Assembly (NCBI RefSeq): GCF_005145025.1
Contig: NZ_CP039695.1
Location: forward strand, 1,607,501 to 1,671,500
Direction of reading: 5' to 3'
Source of the DNA: Novosphingobium sp. EMRT-2
GTDB taxonomy: Bacteria; Pseudomonadota; Alphaproteobacteria; Sphingomonadales; Sphingomonadaceae
DNA: 64,000 nucleotides
A program made the position numbers and the translations under genes. The notes beneath the pieces are model-generated. The model saw nothing but the letters and a program-made list of their open reading frames with translations. It was not told the origin of the DNA and did no database searches. Of the stretch, positions 31,748-39,909 are shown piece after piece (positions within the stretch are counted from its first letter, which is position 1; each line of letters starts with the position of its first letter).

Positions 31748-32179
31748 TCAGCCTTCGATGATCCGCGTCTGCGGATGATGCCGATCGAGATGCTTGCGGA
31801 CGATCCGCAGGTTGCGCGTGTTCGAGCGGAACAGGAAATCGAAGGCATCGCCGGCAACCGGCACCGCGCCCAGCAATGCGTCGAACGCGACATTCGCACC
31901 CATCCGCAGCAGCTTCCATTTGGGCAGGCCGAGATTGCGCGCTTCCCACACAATCCACGCCCCCATCGCCGCCGTGACGAAATCCCCCACCACCGGTATC
32001 AGCCCGGCGAGCGCATCGAGTCCCACCGGCCGGTTGATGCCAGGAATGACGAAGCTGCGTTCGAGCAGGTGCTCCATCAGTTCGATGAGCTGCCGCACCG
32101 ACGCCGGATCGCGCCCGGTGCCGGGAAGTTCGATGCCCATCCGCACGGGACGGGCGCGGGATCGGGATGCCTGTGCCAT
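31748..32179 (-). CDS. DUF4112 membrane protein
   Basis: The 143-residue protein, with start at 32179 (MAQASRSRARPVRMG), contains the DUF4112 core: FVIPGINRPVGLDALAGLIP, GDFVTAAMGAWIVWEARNLG, and AFDALLGAVPVAGDAFDFLF. Two or three hydrophobic segments suggest membrane association. Function of the family is unknown. The ATG lies 5 bp after the end of the substrate-binding protein gene, so they are cotranscribed. Confidence 0.85.
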   Translation of the reverse strand: MAQASRSRARPVRMGIELPGTGRDPASVRQLIELMEHLLERSFVIPGINRPVGLDALAGLIPVVGDFVTAAMGAWIVWEARNLGLPKWKLLRMGANVAFDALLGAVPVAGDAFDFLFRSNTRNLRIVRKHLDRHHPQTRIIEG

Positions 32180-32184
32180 CCCCC

Positions 32185-33654
32185 CTATTTGGGAAGCATG
32201 GCCAGCGGCGGCAAGGGATGCCATCCCCAGGGGTTGGGCGCGAAGCCCGTCACGCGGCTGCGCACCAGCGACCAGCGCAGGGGGCGGGCGATGGGGATGT
32301 AGCCGTTGACGGCGGTTATTTCCGCTTCGGCCTCCGCCAGCAACGCGGCGCGCTGCTGGGGATCCTTCGCCACGCGTGCGTCATCCAGCCGGGCATCGCC
32401 CGCAGCGCTGCACACTGGCCGGCGCGCGGCGCAGGCCAGCTGGTTCAGGAACCACGTAGCGCGGCCATAGCGGGCAACGGAATCAATCAGGCGCAGGTCG
32501 GCCGGTGCCGCCTCTCCCACCCGCTGTACCTCGACGCCGATACCGCCGAAGTCGGCGCGCAACCGGTCGAAGACGATCTGCGAGCCCGGACCACGGCCGA
32601 TGGCGATGCGCAGCACCGGCGGCGGGTTGCCCGCTGCCTTCCAGCGCGCCACGCGCTCCGCCGCCGCCGCCCGGCGCTGGTCGATTCCCATCCCGGCCCA
32701 GCGTTCGCCGATCGTGCCGAGATCGCCGGGCGTTTCCGGGGCCACGATCCGCGTTGTCCCCGACCAGCCGCTGACATTGAACGCGCCCAGCAGCGCATCG
32801 CGATCGATCGCCATGGCCAGCGCCTCGCGATTGGCCGCCTCGCCCAGATAACCTTGCGCGTTTTCGACCATCAGCCCGAACAGGCCGCTGACGGGATCGA
32901 TCTGCACGTTGCCGCGCATCAGCCCGCCGACACCGGCGAGAGGCAGGGAATCGATCCGACCGCCCAGCAGCACGTCGATATAGCCATCGTTGAAACGCGC
33001 CACGGCCTTTTCGGGCGTTTCCACTTCGACGATCACGGAACGGGCGCGGCGGGCGAAATCCTCCTGCGCCGGCAATCCGCGCTTCGCGGGCGGAATAAGC
33101 GAGAGGACCGCGCCTTGCCGGGTGCGCTGCATCGCCATGGGGCCGCCGCCCTGTCGCGCATGGGGAAGGCCGAGTTCGGGCTGCGCCAGCAAGGTCAGCA
33201 GATCGGGCAGCGGGCTTTGCAGATCAATCTCGATCACGCGATCGGTCATCACCCGGATCTCGTCGATCGAGGCGAGATCGAGGCCCAGCGGCGATCCGCG
33301 CAGGGCGGCCAGCGCGCGCCGCAGCGAAGCGGCGACATCCTCGGCATCGATCCTTGCGCCATCGGGCCAGGTGCCATCGCGCAGGCGGAAGATATAGCTC
33401 TGGCCATCGTCGGTCACGATCCAGCGATCGGCCAGTCCCGGCACGACCCGCCCTTCCGCGTCGAATCCCACCAGCCCTTCGACCGTGGCGGCGCGCAGTG
33501 TCTGTCCGGCAGGGGAAAGCCGCACGCCCTGCGCCTTGAACGCGTCCGAATCGCCTACCAGGCCAAGCTGGAGCGCGCCGTCGCCGCGCCAGCCACACCC
33601 CGATGCCGCAGCGGCAAGGGCAAGGGCCAGGGCGAGGCGTGAAAGACGAGACAT
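32185..33654 (-). CDS. ABC-type peptide/nickel substrate-binding lipoprotein (SBP family 5)
   Basis: The 489-residue protein has a lipoprotein signal with lipobox ASGC (cysteine near residue 20). The SBP_bac_5 pattern follows: LRAATVEGLVGFDAEGRVVP, LADRWIVTDDGQSYIFRLRDG split near 73-93, then WPDGARIDAEDVAASLRRAL. Such proteins deliver oligopeptides or similar ligands to an ABC importer. No permease or ATPase gene lies nearby, so it is an orphan in this window. The following DUF4112 gene is 5 bp away. Confidence 0.85.
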   Translation of the reverse strand: MSRLSRLALALALAAAASGCGWRGDGALQLGLVGDSDAFKAQGVRLSPAGQTLRAATVEGLVGFDAEGRVVPGLADRWIVTDDGQSYIFRLRDGTWPDGARIDAEDVAASLRRALAALRGSPLGLDLASIDEIRVMTDRVIEIDLQSPLPDLLTLLAQPELGLPHARQGGGPMAMQRTRQGAVLSLIPPAKRGLPAQEDFARRARSVIVEVETPEKAVARFNDGYIDVLLGGRIDSLPLAGVGGLMRGNVQIDPVSGLFGLMVENAQGYLGEAANREALAMAIDRDALLGAFNVSGWSGTTRIVAPETPGDLGTIGERWAGMGIDQRRAAAAERVARWKAAGNPPPVLRIAIGRGPGSQIVFDRLRADFGGIGVEVQRVGEAAPADLRLIDSVARYGRATWFLNQLACAARRPVCSAAGDARLDDARVAKDPQQRAALLAEAEAEITAVNGYIPIARPLRWSLVRSRVTGFAPNPWGWHPLPPLAMLPK

Positions 33655-33757
33655 TTCAGCACCGGCCTAGCAGATGGCGATCAGGTGGTCAGCGGTGAAA
33701 GCCGAGAAATGTGCGCATGGCAGAGAGAGGCCAAACGGCAAGGGACGCGGATAGCGT

Positions 33758-34126
33758 TCAGATCTTGCGCATCCGGCCACGCTCGTGCGTCGGCAGCGGC
33801 GGCCGCACGAAGCGGGGAGTCAGTTCGTCCGATGTCGGACCGGAGGCGGTGGCGCGCACCACCTTGGGATCGATGTCCTCGACGAAGGCAATGCCGAAAC
33901 GGTTTTCCTGAATCCAGGCGACGACGCCCTCGATCCAGCCCAGATTGCGCAGGTTCACTTCCAGCCGCATCCCGACAACGACGCGGACGTTGCCTTCGGC
34001 CATCATCCCGCCGGCCGAAAGGTTGCGCACCTTGACCTTATGTTCGCCATCCACGCCATCAAGACGCAGATCCGCCATGAGGAACAGGCTGTCACGCCCG
34101 ATCTGACGATGCTCAAGCTCTGTCAC
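33758..34126 (-). CDS. PilZ domain protein (probable c-di-GMP receptor)
   Basis: The conserved part is RQIGRDSLFLMADLRLDG, then VKVRNLSAGGMMAEG and VAWIQENRFGIAF. The RxxxR-like segment and [DN]xSxxG motif (NLSAGG) are PilZ features for c-di-GMP binding. I chose the GTG at 34126 (122 residues), just before the conserved TELEHRQIGRDS. In-frame GTG 34141 and ATG 34291 are alternatives, but the far upstream part looks non-coding and AT-rich. Which process it controls is unknown. Confidence 0.8.
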   Translation of the reverse strand: MTELEHRQIGRDSLFLMADLRLDGVDGEHKVKVRNLSAGGMMAEGNVRVVVGMRLEVNLRNLGWIEGVVAWIQENRFGIAFVEDIDPKVVRATASGPTSDELTPRFVRPPLPTHERGRMRKI

Positions 34127-34321
34127 GGCGAAACCGATCACCCCTGCAAACCGCCGAAATGCTCCGCAATGGATACCGAGCCGGCACCTTGGACAAATCG
34201 CATGATTCTCTCTCCACGTCCTATACGGATGTGGCAAAGAAATCGTTAAAAACGCCCCGATTAACCAAGCAAACGTGCCATTTCCGGACAATTCGCAGGG
34301 TCCGGGGCGGAAAGGTTTGAC

Positions 34322-34780
34322 TCACATATCGCGCGAGATTTTTTCCCGGCGTTCATGCGCTTCCTGCGCCTCGACCGTCATCGTCGCGATCGGACGGGCG
34401 ATCAGGCGCCCCAGGCCGATCGGCTCGCCGGTCACCTCGCAGAAGCCGTATTCCCCTTCGTCGATCCGGCGCATCGCGGAATCGATCTTGGCGATCAGCT
34501 TGCGCTGGCGATCGCGCGTGCGCAGTTCGATGCCCCAGTCGGTCTCGCTCGAGGCGCGATCGTTGAGATCGGGTTCGCGCAACGGCCCGTCCTGCAACGC
34601 CGAAAGCGTGCCGGCCGACGCGGACAGGATCGACTTCTTCCATTCAAGCAACAGGCGGCGGAAATAATCGAGCTGCGCCTCGCCCATATAGGGTTCGTCA
34701 TCACTGGGAACGTAATCACCCGGCATGGCCCGGCGAGCCTTGGCCAGAACGTCAATCTCGTCACTCAAAACGCCAGCCAT
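34322..34780 (-). CDS. dksA: RNA polymerase-binding transcription factor DksA (atypical zinc finger)
   Basis: DksA acts with ppGpp on RNA polymerase. The 152-residue protein starts at ATG 34780 with GGAGG upstream. The coiled-coil tip residues D71, D74 and A76 (DLNDRAS) are retained, matching the functional DxxDxA of E. coli DksA. The zinc-finger region GFCEVTGEPIGLGRLIARP keeps only one cysteine (C114); three ligands are replaced, so no classical Zn site forms. Such low-cysteine DksA is known in alphaproteobacteria. Confidence 0.93.
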   Translation of the reverse strand: MAGVLSDEIDVLAKARRAMPGDYVPSDDEPYMGEAQLDYFRRLLLEWKKSILSASAGTLSALQDGPLREPDLNDRASSETDWGIELRTRDRQRKLIAKIDSAMRRIDEGEYGFCEVTGEPIGLGRLIARPIATMTVEAQEAHERREKISRDM

Positions 34781-35086
34781 CCGGCCCTCCAGATAAACGC
34801 CTTCCGACCCGACCGGCAATCGCCGCGACGCATCGCGCGTTCCCGGTTTGTGGCGCCCTATAGGAGCCGCCCCGAACCGGCACAAGCCATTCCATGCGGG
34901 GGATGGAACAAGGAAGTTGAAGCCCGGCAGAACGCCAAGACTTCAAAAATCGCCGTTTTGGCGAGGTTTTCCGGAAACGCTTCCCCCCGCTGTTAACCAT
35001 TTGTTGACCAAACTCGGTGACTGTCTGACACGCCGGGACCCGTGAAAGGCCCGGATAGCTTGGTTTTCAACCGGGGGTATTGGTAA
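34781..35086. promoter_or_regulatory. Divergent spacer between dksA and the Sel1-like gene, with CtrA-like site
   Basis: This 306-bp region holds no credible gene. At 34993-35007 is TTAA-CCATTTG-TTGA, a 7-of-8 match to the CtrA box TTAA-N7-TTAA and beginning with the common extended half TTAACC. It lies about 80 bp before the Sel1-like gene start. A GGGxxxCC-rich hairpin (about 35034-35051) follows. Promoter boxes are not certain. Confidence 0.45.
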
Positions 35087-35440
35087 ATGGGACAAGCCTG
35101 GATCAAACTGGTCGCCGATGACGCGGCCATGACGTACGCCGAGAATGCCGACCTGCACGAAGGCGCCGACCTTCTGGTGGCAACCTGCCTGGCCGCCGCC
35201 GCGCAGGGCGACACCAATGCGCTGTTCGACCTTGGGGTGGCCTTTTCGACGGGCAGCCACGGGGTGGAATGCGATCTGATCGAAGCGCACAAGTGGTTCA
35301 ACCTTGCCGCCGTGGGTGGCCATGACGATGCCGCGCAGTGCCGCGCCGACATCGCCGAGGAAATGACCGCGCGCGAGATCGCCGAAGCGCAGCGTCGTGC
35401 GCGCGAATGGATCCGCGCCTCCAGCCGCCGCGCCGCCTGA
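35087..35440 (+). CDS. Sel1-like repeat protein
   Basis: The 117-residue protein contains one to two Sel1/TPR-like repeats: GDTNALFDLGVAFSTG then IEAHKWFNLAAVGGHDDAAQ, with a C-terminal charged helix rich in arginine and glutamate. There is no signal peptide. The family acts in protein-protein scaffolding; specific role unknown. It stands alone on the plus strand, 43 bp from the convergent GNAT gene. Confidence 0.85.
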   Translation: MGQAWIKLVADDAAMTYAENADLHEGADLLVATCLAAAAQGDTNALFDLGVAFSTGSHGVECDLIEAHKWFNLAAVGGHDDAAQCRADIAEEMTAREIAEAQRRAREWIRASSRRAA

Positions 35441-35482
35441 CCTAACTTTCAACGGGTCTATCGGCCGGCACGCGCCGGACGG

Positions 35483-36613
35483 CTATCCTTTTCTGAACGG
35501 CGTATGTTCGCCCAGCGTGAGCTGGTCCTGCGCCACGCCTTGCCGTTCCCGTTCGAGAAAATCGGCGACGGCGGCCCGAAATCCCGGGTCCACGATGTAG
35601 TGGGCCGACCATGTGCGCACCGGCTCGTAGCCGCGCGCCAGCTTGTGCTGGCCCTGCGCCCCCGCCTCCACCCTGCCGAGGCCCAGCGCGATCGCCGCGT
35701 CGATCGCCTGATAATAGCACAGCTCGAAGTGCAGGAACGGCCTGTCGACGATCGCGCCCCAGTACCGGCCGTAGAGCGCGTCCGCGCCAATGAAATTGAG
35801 CGCGCCGGCCACGGCCTGCCCGTCCAGGAAGGCCAGCACCAGCAGCACCCGATCGGCCATGCGATCGCCCATCAGATCGAACGCCTGCCGGGTCAGATAA
35901 GGCCGCCCCCACTTGCGCGCGCCGGTATCCTGATAGAACTGCCAGAAGGCGTCCCAGTGTTCGGGCCGCAACGCGTCGCCGGTCAGTGCCCGGATCTCCA
36001 CGCCCTGCTGCGCCGCCGCCCGTTCCTTGCGGATGTCCTTGCGCTTGCGCGACGACAGCGCGGCCAGGAAATCGTCGAACGAGGCATAGCCCCGGTTCTC
36101 CCAATGGAACTGGATGTCGGAGCGCAACAGCCAGCCCGCCTCCTCGAACAGCGGCAACTGGGCCGGTTCGATGAACGTGGCGTGGGCGGACGACAGCTCG
36201 TTGCTTTCGCACAGGCGCTTCGCCACGCGCAGCAGCGACGACGCAAGATCGGGCCGGTCCCCCAGCAGCAGGCGCGGCCCGGTGGCGGGGGTGAACGGCA
36301 CGCTGATCTGGAGCTTGGGATAGTAGTTCCCGCCCGCCCGCTGCCAGGCATCGGCCCAGCTGTGATCGAACACGTACTCGCCCTGGCTGTGCGCCTTGAG
36401 ATAGGCGGGCATCGCCGCCACCGCCCGGCCGCCCTCGTCCTCGATCACCACCGGCAGCGGCGACCAGCCACTGCGCCCGCCGACGCTGCCCGATTCCTCC
36501 AGCAGCGAAAGGAACGTGTGCCCGGTAAACGGATTGCCGCCGCCCGCCAGCCGGTCCCAGTCTTCGGCCGCGATCGCGCCGACAGAGTGATGGATGCGCG
36601 CGGTGACGCTCAC
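35483..36613 (-). CDS. FemAB-like / GNAT-type N-acyltransferase (peptidogalycan biosynthesis family)
   Basis: The 376-residue protein matches the FemAB_like (PF04339) family: NPFTGHTFLSLLEESGSVG near residue 27, EYVFDHSWADAWQRAG near 79, the YYPKLQISVPFTP block, and a late LGRVEAGAQGQHKLARGY segment. Family members are predicted aminoacyl or acyl transferases; substrate unknown. The start is GTG at 36613, overlapping the preceding stop as GTGA, so it is the last gene of the DUF3572-HAD-RidA-GDPD-GNAT operon. Confidence 0.88.
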   Translation of the reverse strand: MSVTARIHHSVGAIAAEDWDRLAGGGNPFTGHTFLSLLEESGSVGGRSGWSPLPVVIEDEGGRAVAAMPAYLKAHSQGEYVFDHSWADAWQRAGGNYYPKLQISVPFTPATGPRLLLGDRPDLASSLLRVAKRLCESNELSSAHATFIEPAQLPLFEEAGWLLRSDIQFHWENRGYASFDDFLAALSSRKRKDIRKERAAAQQGVEIRALTGDALRPEHWDAFWQFYQDTGARKWGRPYLTRQAFDLMGDRMADRVLLVLAFLDGQAVAGALNFIGADALYGRYWGAIVDRPFLHFELCYYQAIDAAIALGLGRVEAGAQGQHKLARGYEPVRTWSAHYIVDPGFRAAVADFLERERQGVAQDQLTLGEHTPFRKG

Positions 36614-37386
36614 GACAGGCCCGCGCCCTCCGCAATCGGGGCGTCGGCATGGGCAGACGCCTTTTCCGCGAGTTCCGGCGAGCGCACCGTCCAGGTGAGC
36701 ACCGGCAGGCCCCGGCGGCGCTGCAACGCGGCGAAGCGGCTGGGCAGATCGCGCACGTCATAGGCCAGGAATTGCGGCTTGCCATGCCACAGCGCCAGAT
36801 GCCGGCGCGCGCGCGCGAACAGGGTGCGGCGCCCTTCCTCGGTCACGACAAGGCCATGGACGATGTGCGGGGAATAGCGGCGGAACCACGCCGGCACGCG
36901 CGGATCGAAGCTCATCACCGCGACATCGCCGCGATAGCCTTCCAGCACCCGGCGGACCGCCAGACACAACGGCGCCACGCGCAGATCGCGGCGCGACTTG
37001 ATCTCGATCAGCAGCGGCGCGCGCCCGGCGACCAGATCGAGCATCTGGCGCAAGGTGGGAATCCGCTCCCCTTCGGCGCCGCTCAGCGCGATCGCGCCAA
37101 GCTGGGTGGAACTGTGGTCGATGATCGCGCCGCTGGCGTCGGTGAGGCGATCGAGATCCCAGTCATGGAACACCATCGCCTGGCCATCGCTGGTGCGCTG
37201 CACATCGCATTCGATCCCCAGCCCGCGCTCGATGGCGAGCGCGAAGGCGGCGAGCGAGTTTTCCGGCACGCCCGCGCGGTGCAACCCGCGATGGGCATAG
37301 ACGCGCCCGCGCAGCCAGCCGACCCGTTCCGCCGGCGGAACGGGGACGAGCCAGCGGTCAAGCAGGGCGAACAGCAAATACAGCAT
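36610..37386 (-). CDS. Glycerophosphodiester phosphodiesterase
   Basis: GDPD hydrolyses glycerophosphodiesters to glycerol 3-phosphate and an alcohol. With ATG 37386 the 258-residue protein has a short hydrophobic N-terminus (LYLLFALLDRWL), then AHRGLHRAGVPENSLAAF with catalytic histidine and glutamate, ECDVQRTSDG for metal binding, and FHDWDLDRLT with the second histidine. It overlaps the 3' end of the RidA gene by 29 bp in another frame. It has no cleaved signal, so it may be cytoplasmic or membrane-anchored. Confidence 0.9.
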   Translation of the reverse strand: MLYLLFALLDRWLVPVPPAERVGWLRGRVYAHRGLHRAGVPENSLAAFALAIERGLGIECDVQRTSDGQAMVFHDWDLDRLTDASGAIIDHSSTQLGAIALSGAEGERIPTLRQMLDLVAGRAPLLIEIKSRRDLRVAPLCLAVRRVLEGYRGDVAVMSFDPRVPAWFRRYSPHIVHGLVVTEEGRRTLFARARRHLALWHGKPQFLAYDVRDLPSRFAALQRRRGLPVLTWTVRSPELAEKASAHADAPIAEGAGLS

Positions 37387-37825
37387 CGACTTCCACGGCC
37401 GCGCCCAGCGGCAGAACGGGAACGCCAACCGCGCTGCGCGCGTGGCGGCCGATGTCTCCGAACACGGCGACCATCAGTTCGGACGCGCCGTTGGCGACCT
37501 TCGGCTGGTCGGTGAACGTCCCGGCGGAGTTGATGAACGCGCCCAGCCTGACGACGCGCTCCACGCGATCGAGCGAACCCAGCGCCGCCTTGACCTGCGC
37601 CAGCAGCATCAGGCCGCAAGCCTGCGCCGCGGCCACGCCCTGTTCCAGCGACACGTCCTCGCCCAGCCGCCCGGTGACCAGCTTGCCATCGACGAACGGC
37701 AACTGGCCCGACACGTGCAGCAAGCCCCCGACCTCGACCGTCGGCACATAGGCCGCGACCGGCGCGGCGGCCTGCGGAAGCGCGAAGCCCAGGTCGGCGA
37801 TCTTCGCGGCAACGGTATCAGTCAT
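37358..37825 (-). CDS. RidA/YjgF family protein (probable enamine/imine deaminase)
   Basis: RidA proteins destroy reactive enamines produced by PLP enzymes. The 155-residue protein is the longer subgroup (YjgF-like with extended N-terminus): VEVGGLLHVSGQLPFVDG, then RLGAFINSAGTFTDQPKVANG and VGVPVLPLGAAVEVDAVF. The catalytic arginine normally found near residue 105 of classical RidA is not evident in the GVPVLPL region, so deaminase activity is less certain. Start at ATG 37825 overlaps the HAD stop by 8 bp; ATG 37837 is an alternative. Confidence 0.87.
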   Translation of the reverse strand: MTDTVAAKIADLGFALPQAAAPVAAYVPTVEVGGLLHVSGQLPFVDGKLVTGRLGEDVSLEQGVAAAQACGLMLLAQVKAALGSLDRVERVVRLGAFINSAGTFTDQPKVANGASELMVAVFGDIGRHARSAVGVPVLPLGAAVEVDAVFAVRPA

Positions 37826-38447
37826 CATTCGCTCCATGAATTTGCGCCATCAGCCAGGGCAGCGCGGCGGACCATTCGTCGATCCGGGCATGGGCATGCC
37901 CCTGCTGATGCGCACAGTCGATATGGGGGGCCAGCATAGGCTCTCCGCACAAGTGCAGCCGCGCGACATGCGGCGCGAGTTCCGCGACCGACCCGTGGTG
38001 TTGTGGCAGATCGTCGATGAATACCGCGCGTTCCGGTCGGTATTCGTCGAGAATCGCCTTGAGCGCCGGCCCCTTGGGTCCGGTATTGGTGAAAACCCGC
38101 GCATGGATGCCCACATCACGCAACTGCCGCGCGCGATCCTCGCGCCGGTGATCGCCCAGGTTGGTGAGGATCACGACGTCGGCGTGTTCGGCCAGCGCGT
38201 TGACCCCCTCCACCGCGCCTGCGATCGGCTGCTGGCGGTACATTTCGGTATCGAAGAACAGGTTGAGCAGGCGCCAGATCTCGGCCGGTTCCACATACCC
38301 GCCATCGGCATAGCGCATGGCCTTGCCGAAATCGTTGCTCTGCATGGCGAAGTCGATGCCGTGCCGTTCGGCCAGCCATTCCTTGTAGGGAGCGACCATG
38401 TGCAGCAGCACTTCATCGCAATCGCTGATGATCAGCGGGCGGCTCAT
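37818..38447 (-). CDS. HAD-superfamily hydrolase
   Basis: The 209-residue protein has HAD motif I as ISDCDEVLL (nucleophile aspartate near residue 8), motif II as VILTNLGD near 95, the lysine in TGPKGPALK, and motif III as AVFIDDLPQH. A helical cap is inserted between motifs I and II, class C1. Substrate is unknown; it is probably a small phosphorylated metabolite. The ATG overlaps the DUF3572 stop as ATGA. Confidence 0.87.
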   Translation of the reverse strand: MSRPLIISDCDEVLLHMVAPYKEWLAERHGIDFAMQSNDFGKAMRYADGGYVEPAEIWRLLNLFFDTEMYRQQPIAGAVEGVNALAEHADVVILTNLGDHRREDRARQLRDVGIHARVFTNTGPKGPALKAILDEYRPERAVFIDDLPQHHGSVAELAPHVARLHLCGEPMLAPHIDCAHQQGHAHARIDEWSAALPWLMAQIHGANDD

Positions 38448-38674
38448 CTCAATTTCTCCCGGATCGCGGCAAGGGCCTCGGGTGCAATGTCGAGTGCTTC
38501 CGCCGCCGCGACAAGGTCCGATTCATGGTTGGCGAGAAAATCCATCACCGCGCCCAGCACGCTGGAGTCACCCAGCCCGGCGCGCAGGGATTCGGGCGTC
38601 AGCCCCGTCAGCGCCAGAAACCGGTCGGCCCGGCCGCCATCCGCCAGCACCCAGCCGAGCGCCTGCAAGGCCAC
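38444..38674 (-). CDS. DUF3572 protein
   Basis: The 76-residue protein matches DUF3572: ALQALGWVLADGGRADRFLALTG (23 residues from position 2) followed by a GDSSVLGAVMDFL helix. No function is known. The start drawn is GTG 38674; homologues usually have a few residues before the ALQAL motif and a rare ATT further upstream is possible. It is the first gene of the minus-strand operon and is divergent from divK, a pairing common in sphingomonads and relatives. Confidence 0.8.
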   Translation of the reverse strand: MALQALGWVLADGGRADRFLALTGLTPESLRAGLGDSSVLGAVMDFLANHESDLVAAAEALDIAPEALAAIREKLR

Positions 38675-38785
38675 CGTCTGCGCATCTGAAACCGGGGCGG
38701 GTTCACGAATGATTGTCAGGGCCTTTCCGGGTCAATAGAGGGTCAACGGCGCAGCCGGCTTCCGGCGCTCGCACCCGAGGGCTCA

Positions 38786-39148
38786 GTGGCAAAAAGAATT
38801 CTGGTTGTCGAGGACAACGACCTCAATCGCAAGCTGTTCTGCGACCTGCTGAAGGCCAACGGCTTCACGGTCGAACCCGTAGCCGACGGGCGCGAGGCGA
38901 TCGAGCGGACCCGCCTGTTCGTCCCCAACCTCGTCATCATGGACATCCAGCTGCCCAACGTTTCGGGCCTGGAACTGATCGAGGCGCTGAAAGGCGACCC
39001 CGAACTGCGCACGATCCCGGTGCTGGCCGTGACCGCCTATGCCGGAAAGGGTGACGAGGAACGCATCCGCGAAGCCGGTGCCGAAGGCTATCTGGCCAAG
39101 CCAGTATCGATCGGCCCGTTCATGGCGGCGGTGAACAAGCTGGTGTGA
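38786..39148 (+). CDS. divK: Single-domain response regulator DivK
   Basis: DivK is the cell-cycle response regulator that controls the DivJ/PleC-DivL-CckA pathway to CtrA. The 120-residue protein is a bare receiver: RILVVEDNDLNRKLFCDLL near the start, phosphoacceptor D53 in NLVIMDIQLP, TAYAG and the lysine in LAKPVS. The start is GTG at 38786. The NDLNRKLF and MDIQLPNVSGLEL segments match DivK more than CheY. Confidence 0.95.
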   Translation: MAKRILVVEDNDLNRKLFCDLLKANGFTVEPVADGREAIERTRLFVPNLVIMDIQLPNVSGLELIEALKGDPELRTIPVLAVTAYAGKGDEERIREAGAEGYLAKPVSIGPFMAAVNKLV

Positions 39149-39153
39149 GCCTA

Positions 39154-39167
39154 CCCTCCTAGGAGGG
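39154..39167. terminator. Palindrome CCCTCCTAGGAGGG between convergent divK and the PycTM-like gene
   Basis: A perfect 14-bp palindrome sits in the 10-bp gap and overlaps the stop codon of the minus-strand gene. A wider pair CTAC..GTAG surrounds it. It could serve as a weak bidirectional terminator, although there is no T-run and no real loop, so intrinsic termination is doubtful. Confidence 0.35.
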
Positions 39168-39779
39168 CATGTAGGCGCGCAGGTGCTCGATCGCGAAGGT
39201 CACGACGGTCAGGCACAGGCCGACCATGAACACACGATAGGCATAGCCGAGGAAGCGGTACTTCTTGCGCTGGAGCACCTGGCCGTTCTGGTAGATATCG
39301 CGCAGCATCGTGCGGAACACGGTTTCATCGGCGTGCAGTTCATCAAGCACGCTGTCGATCCACTCGTCTTCCGGAACCTGCGTGAAATAGCCGAAGAACA
39401 GTTTGTTGGGCAATGATGGACCAGCCTTGCCCCTGCCCTGCCCGCCGATCGAGGGCAGCACGGCGAACACCGCGCACATCGCGGAAATGAACGCGGACAG
39501 CGCCAGCACGCCCAGCGACCATGGCATCGTTCCGCTTTTCGCCTGCCCGACCGCGATGGTGAACACAAGGAAGGTGGCCCCCATCAGCAGCGAAGCCTTG
39601 GCATCCGCCATCTGGCTGAGCGTAAGGTTCATCTGCTGCGAGGTGCGCACGAGGTGAATGGCGTGGTTGGAGAAGCCCGAAGGCGACAGCGGCGAAGGCG
39701 TGGCGCGAGCCAGCCGCGCTGTGCCGCTATCGCCTGCTCCCTCGGACGCACCCGCTGATGGTGGCGACGGCTGGTTCAA
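39159..39779 (-). CDS. Membrane protein related to Pycsar effector PycTM (DUF5706-like)
   Basis: The 206-residue protein has three hydrophobic segments: about residues 64-80 (GATFLVFTIAVGQ), 86-108 (SLGVLALSAFISAMCAVFAVLPS) and 175-200 (YAYRVFMVGLCLTVVTFAIEHL). The helix preceding TM1, TLSQMADAKASLLMGATF, matches the DxKAs/LL pattern of the Pycsar-effector family. In phage defence, PycTM kills infected cells by membrane disruption. No nucleotide cyclase is adjacent, and sphingomonad homologues may be housekeeping, so a defence role is not supported by context. Confidence 0.65.
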   Translation of the reverse strand: MNQPSPPSAGASEGAGDSGTARLARATPSPLSPSGFSNHAIHLVRTSQQMNLTLSQMADAKASLLMGATFLVFTIAVGQAKSGTMPWSLGVLALSAFISAMCAVFAVLPSIGGQGRGKAGPSLPNKLFFGYFTQVPEDEWIDSVLDELHADETVFRTMLRDIYQNGQVLQRKKYRFLGYAYRVFMVGLCLTVVTFAIEHLRAYMPS

Positions 39780-39909
39780 CGCATTTCCCCCCGGTACGGC
39801 ATCGCGGCTGGGGATGACACAGGTCGGTCCGGCTTGACAAGCGGACCGCGTGGCCGCTTTTCAGCCGCAATCGTCTGGCAGGGGGCTTGCCCCACAGTGG
39901 AGAATACCG

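Noticed and set aside
34127..34291. Longer PilZ protein starting at ATG 34291
   Set aside because: The extra 55 residues are not PilZ-like and the DNA looks like a non-coding AT-richer leader; a GTG at 34126 fits the family start.
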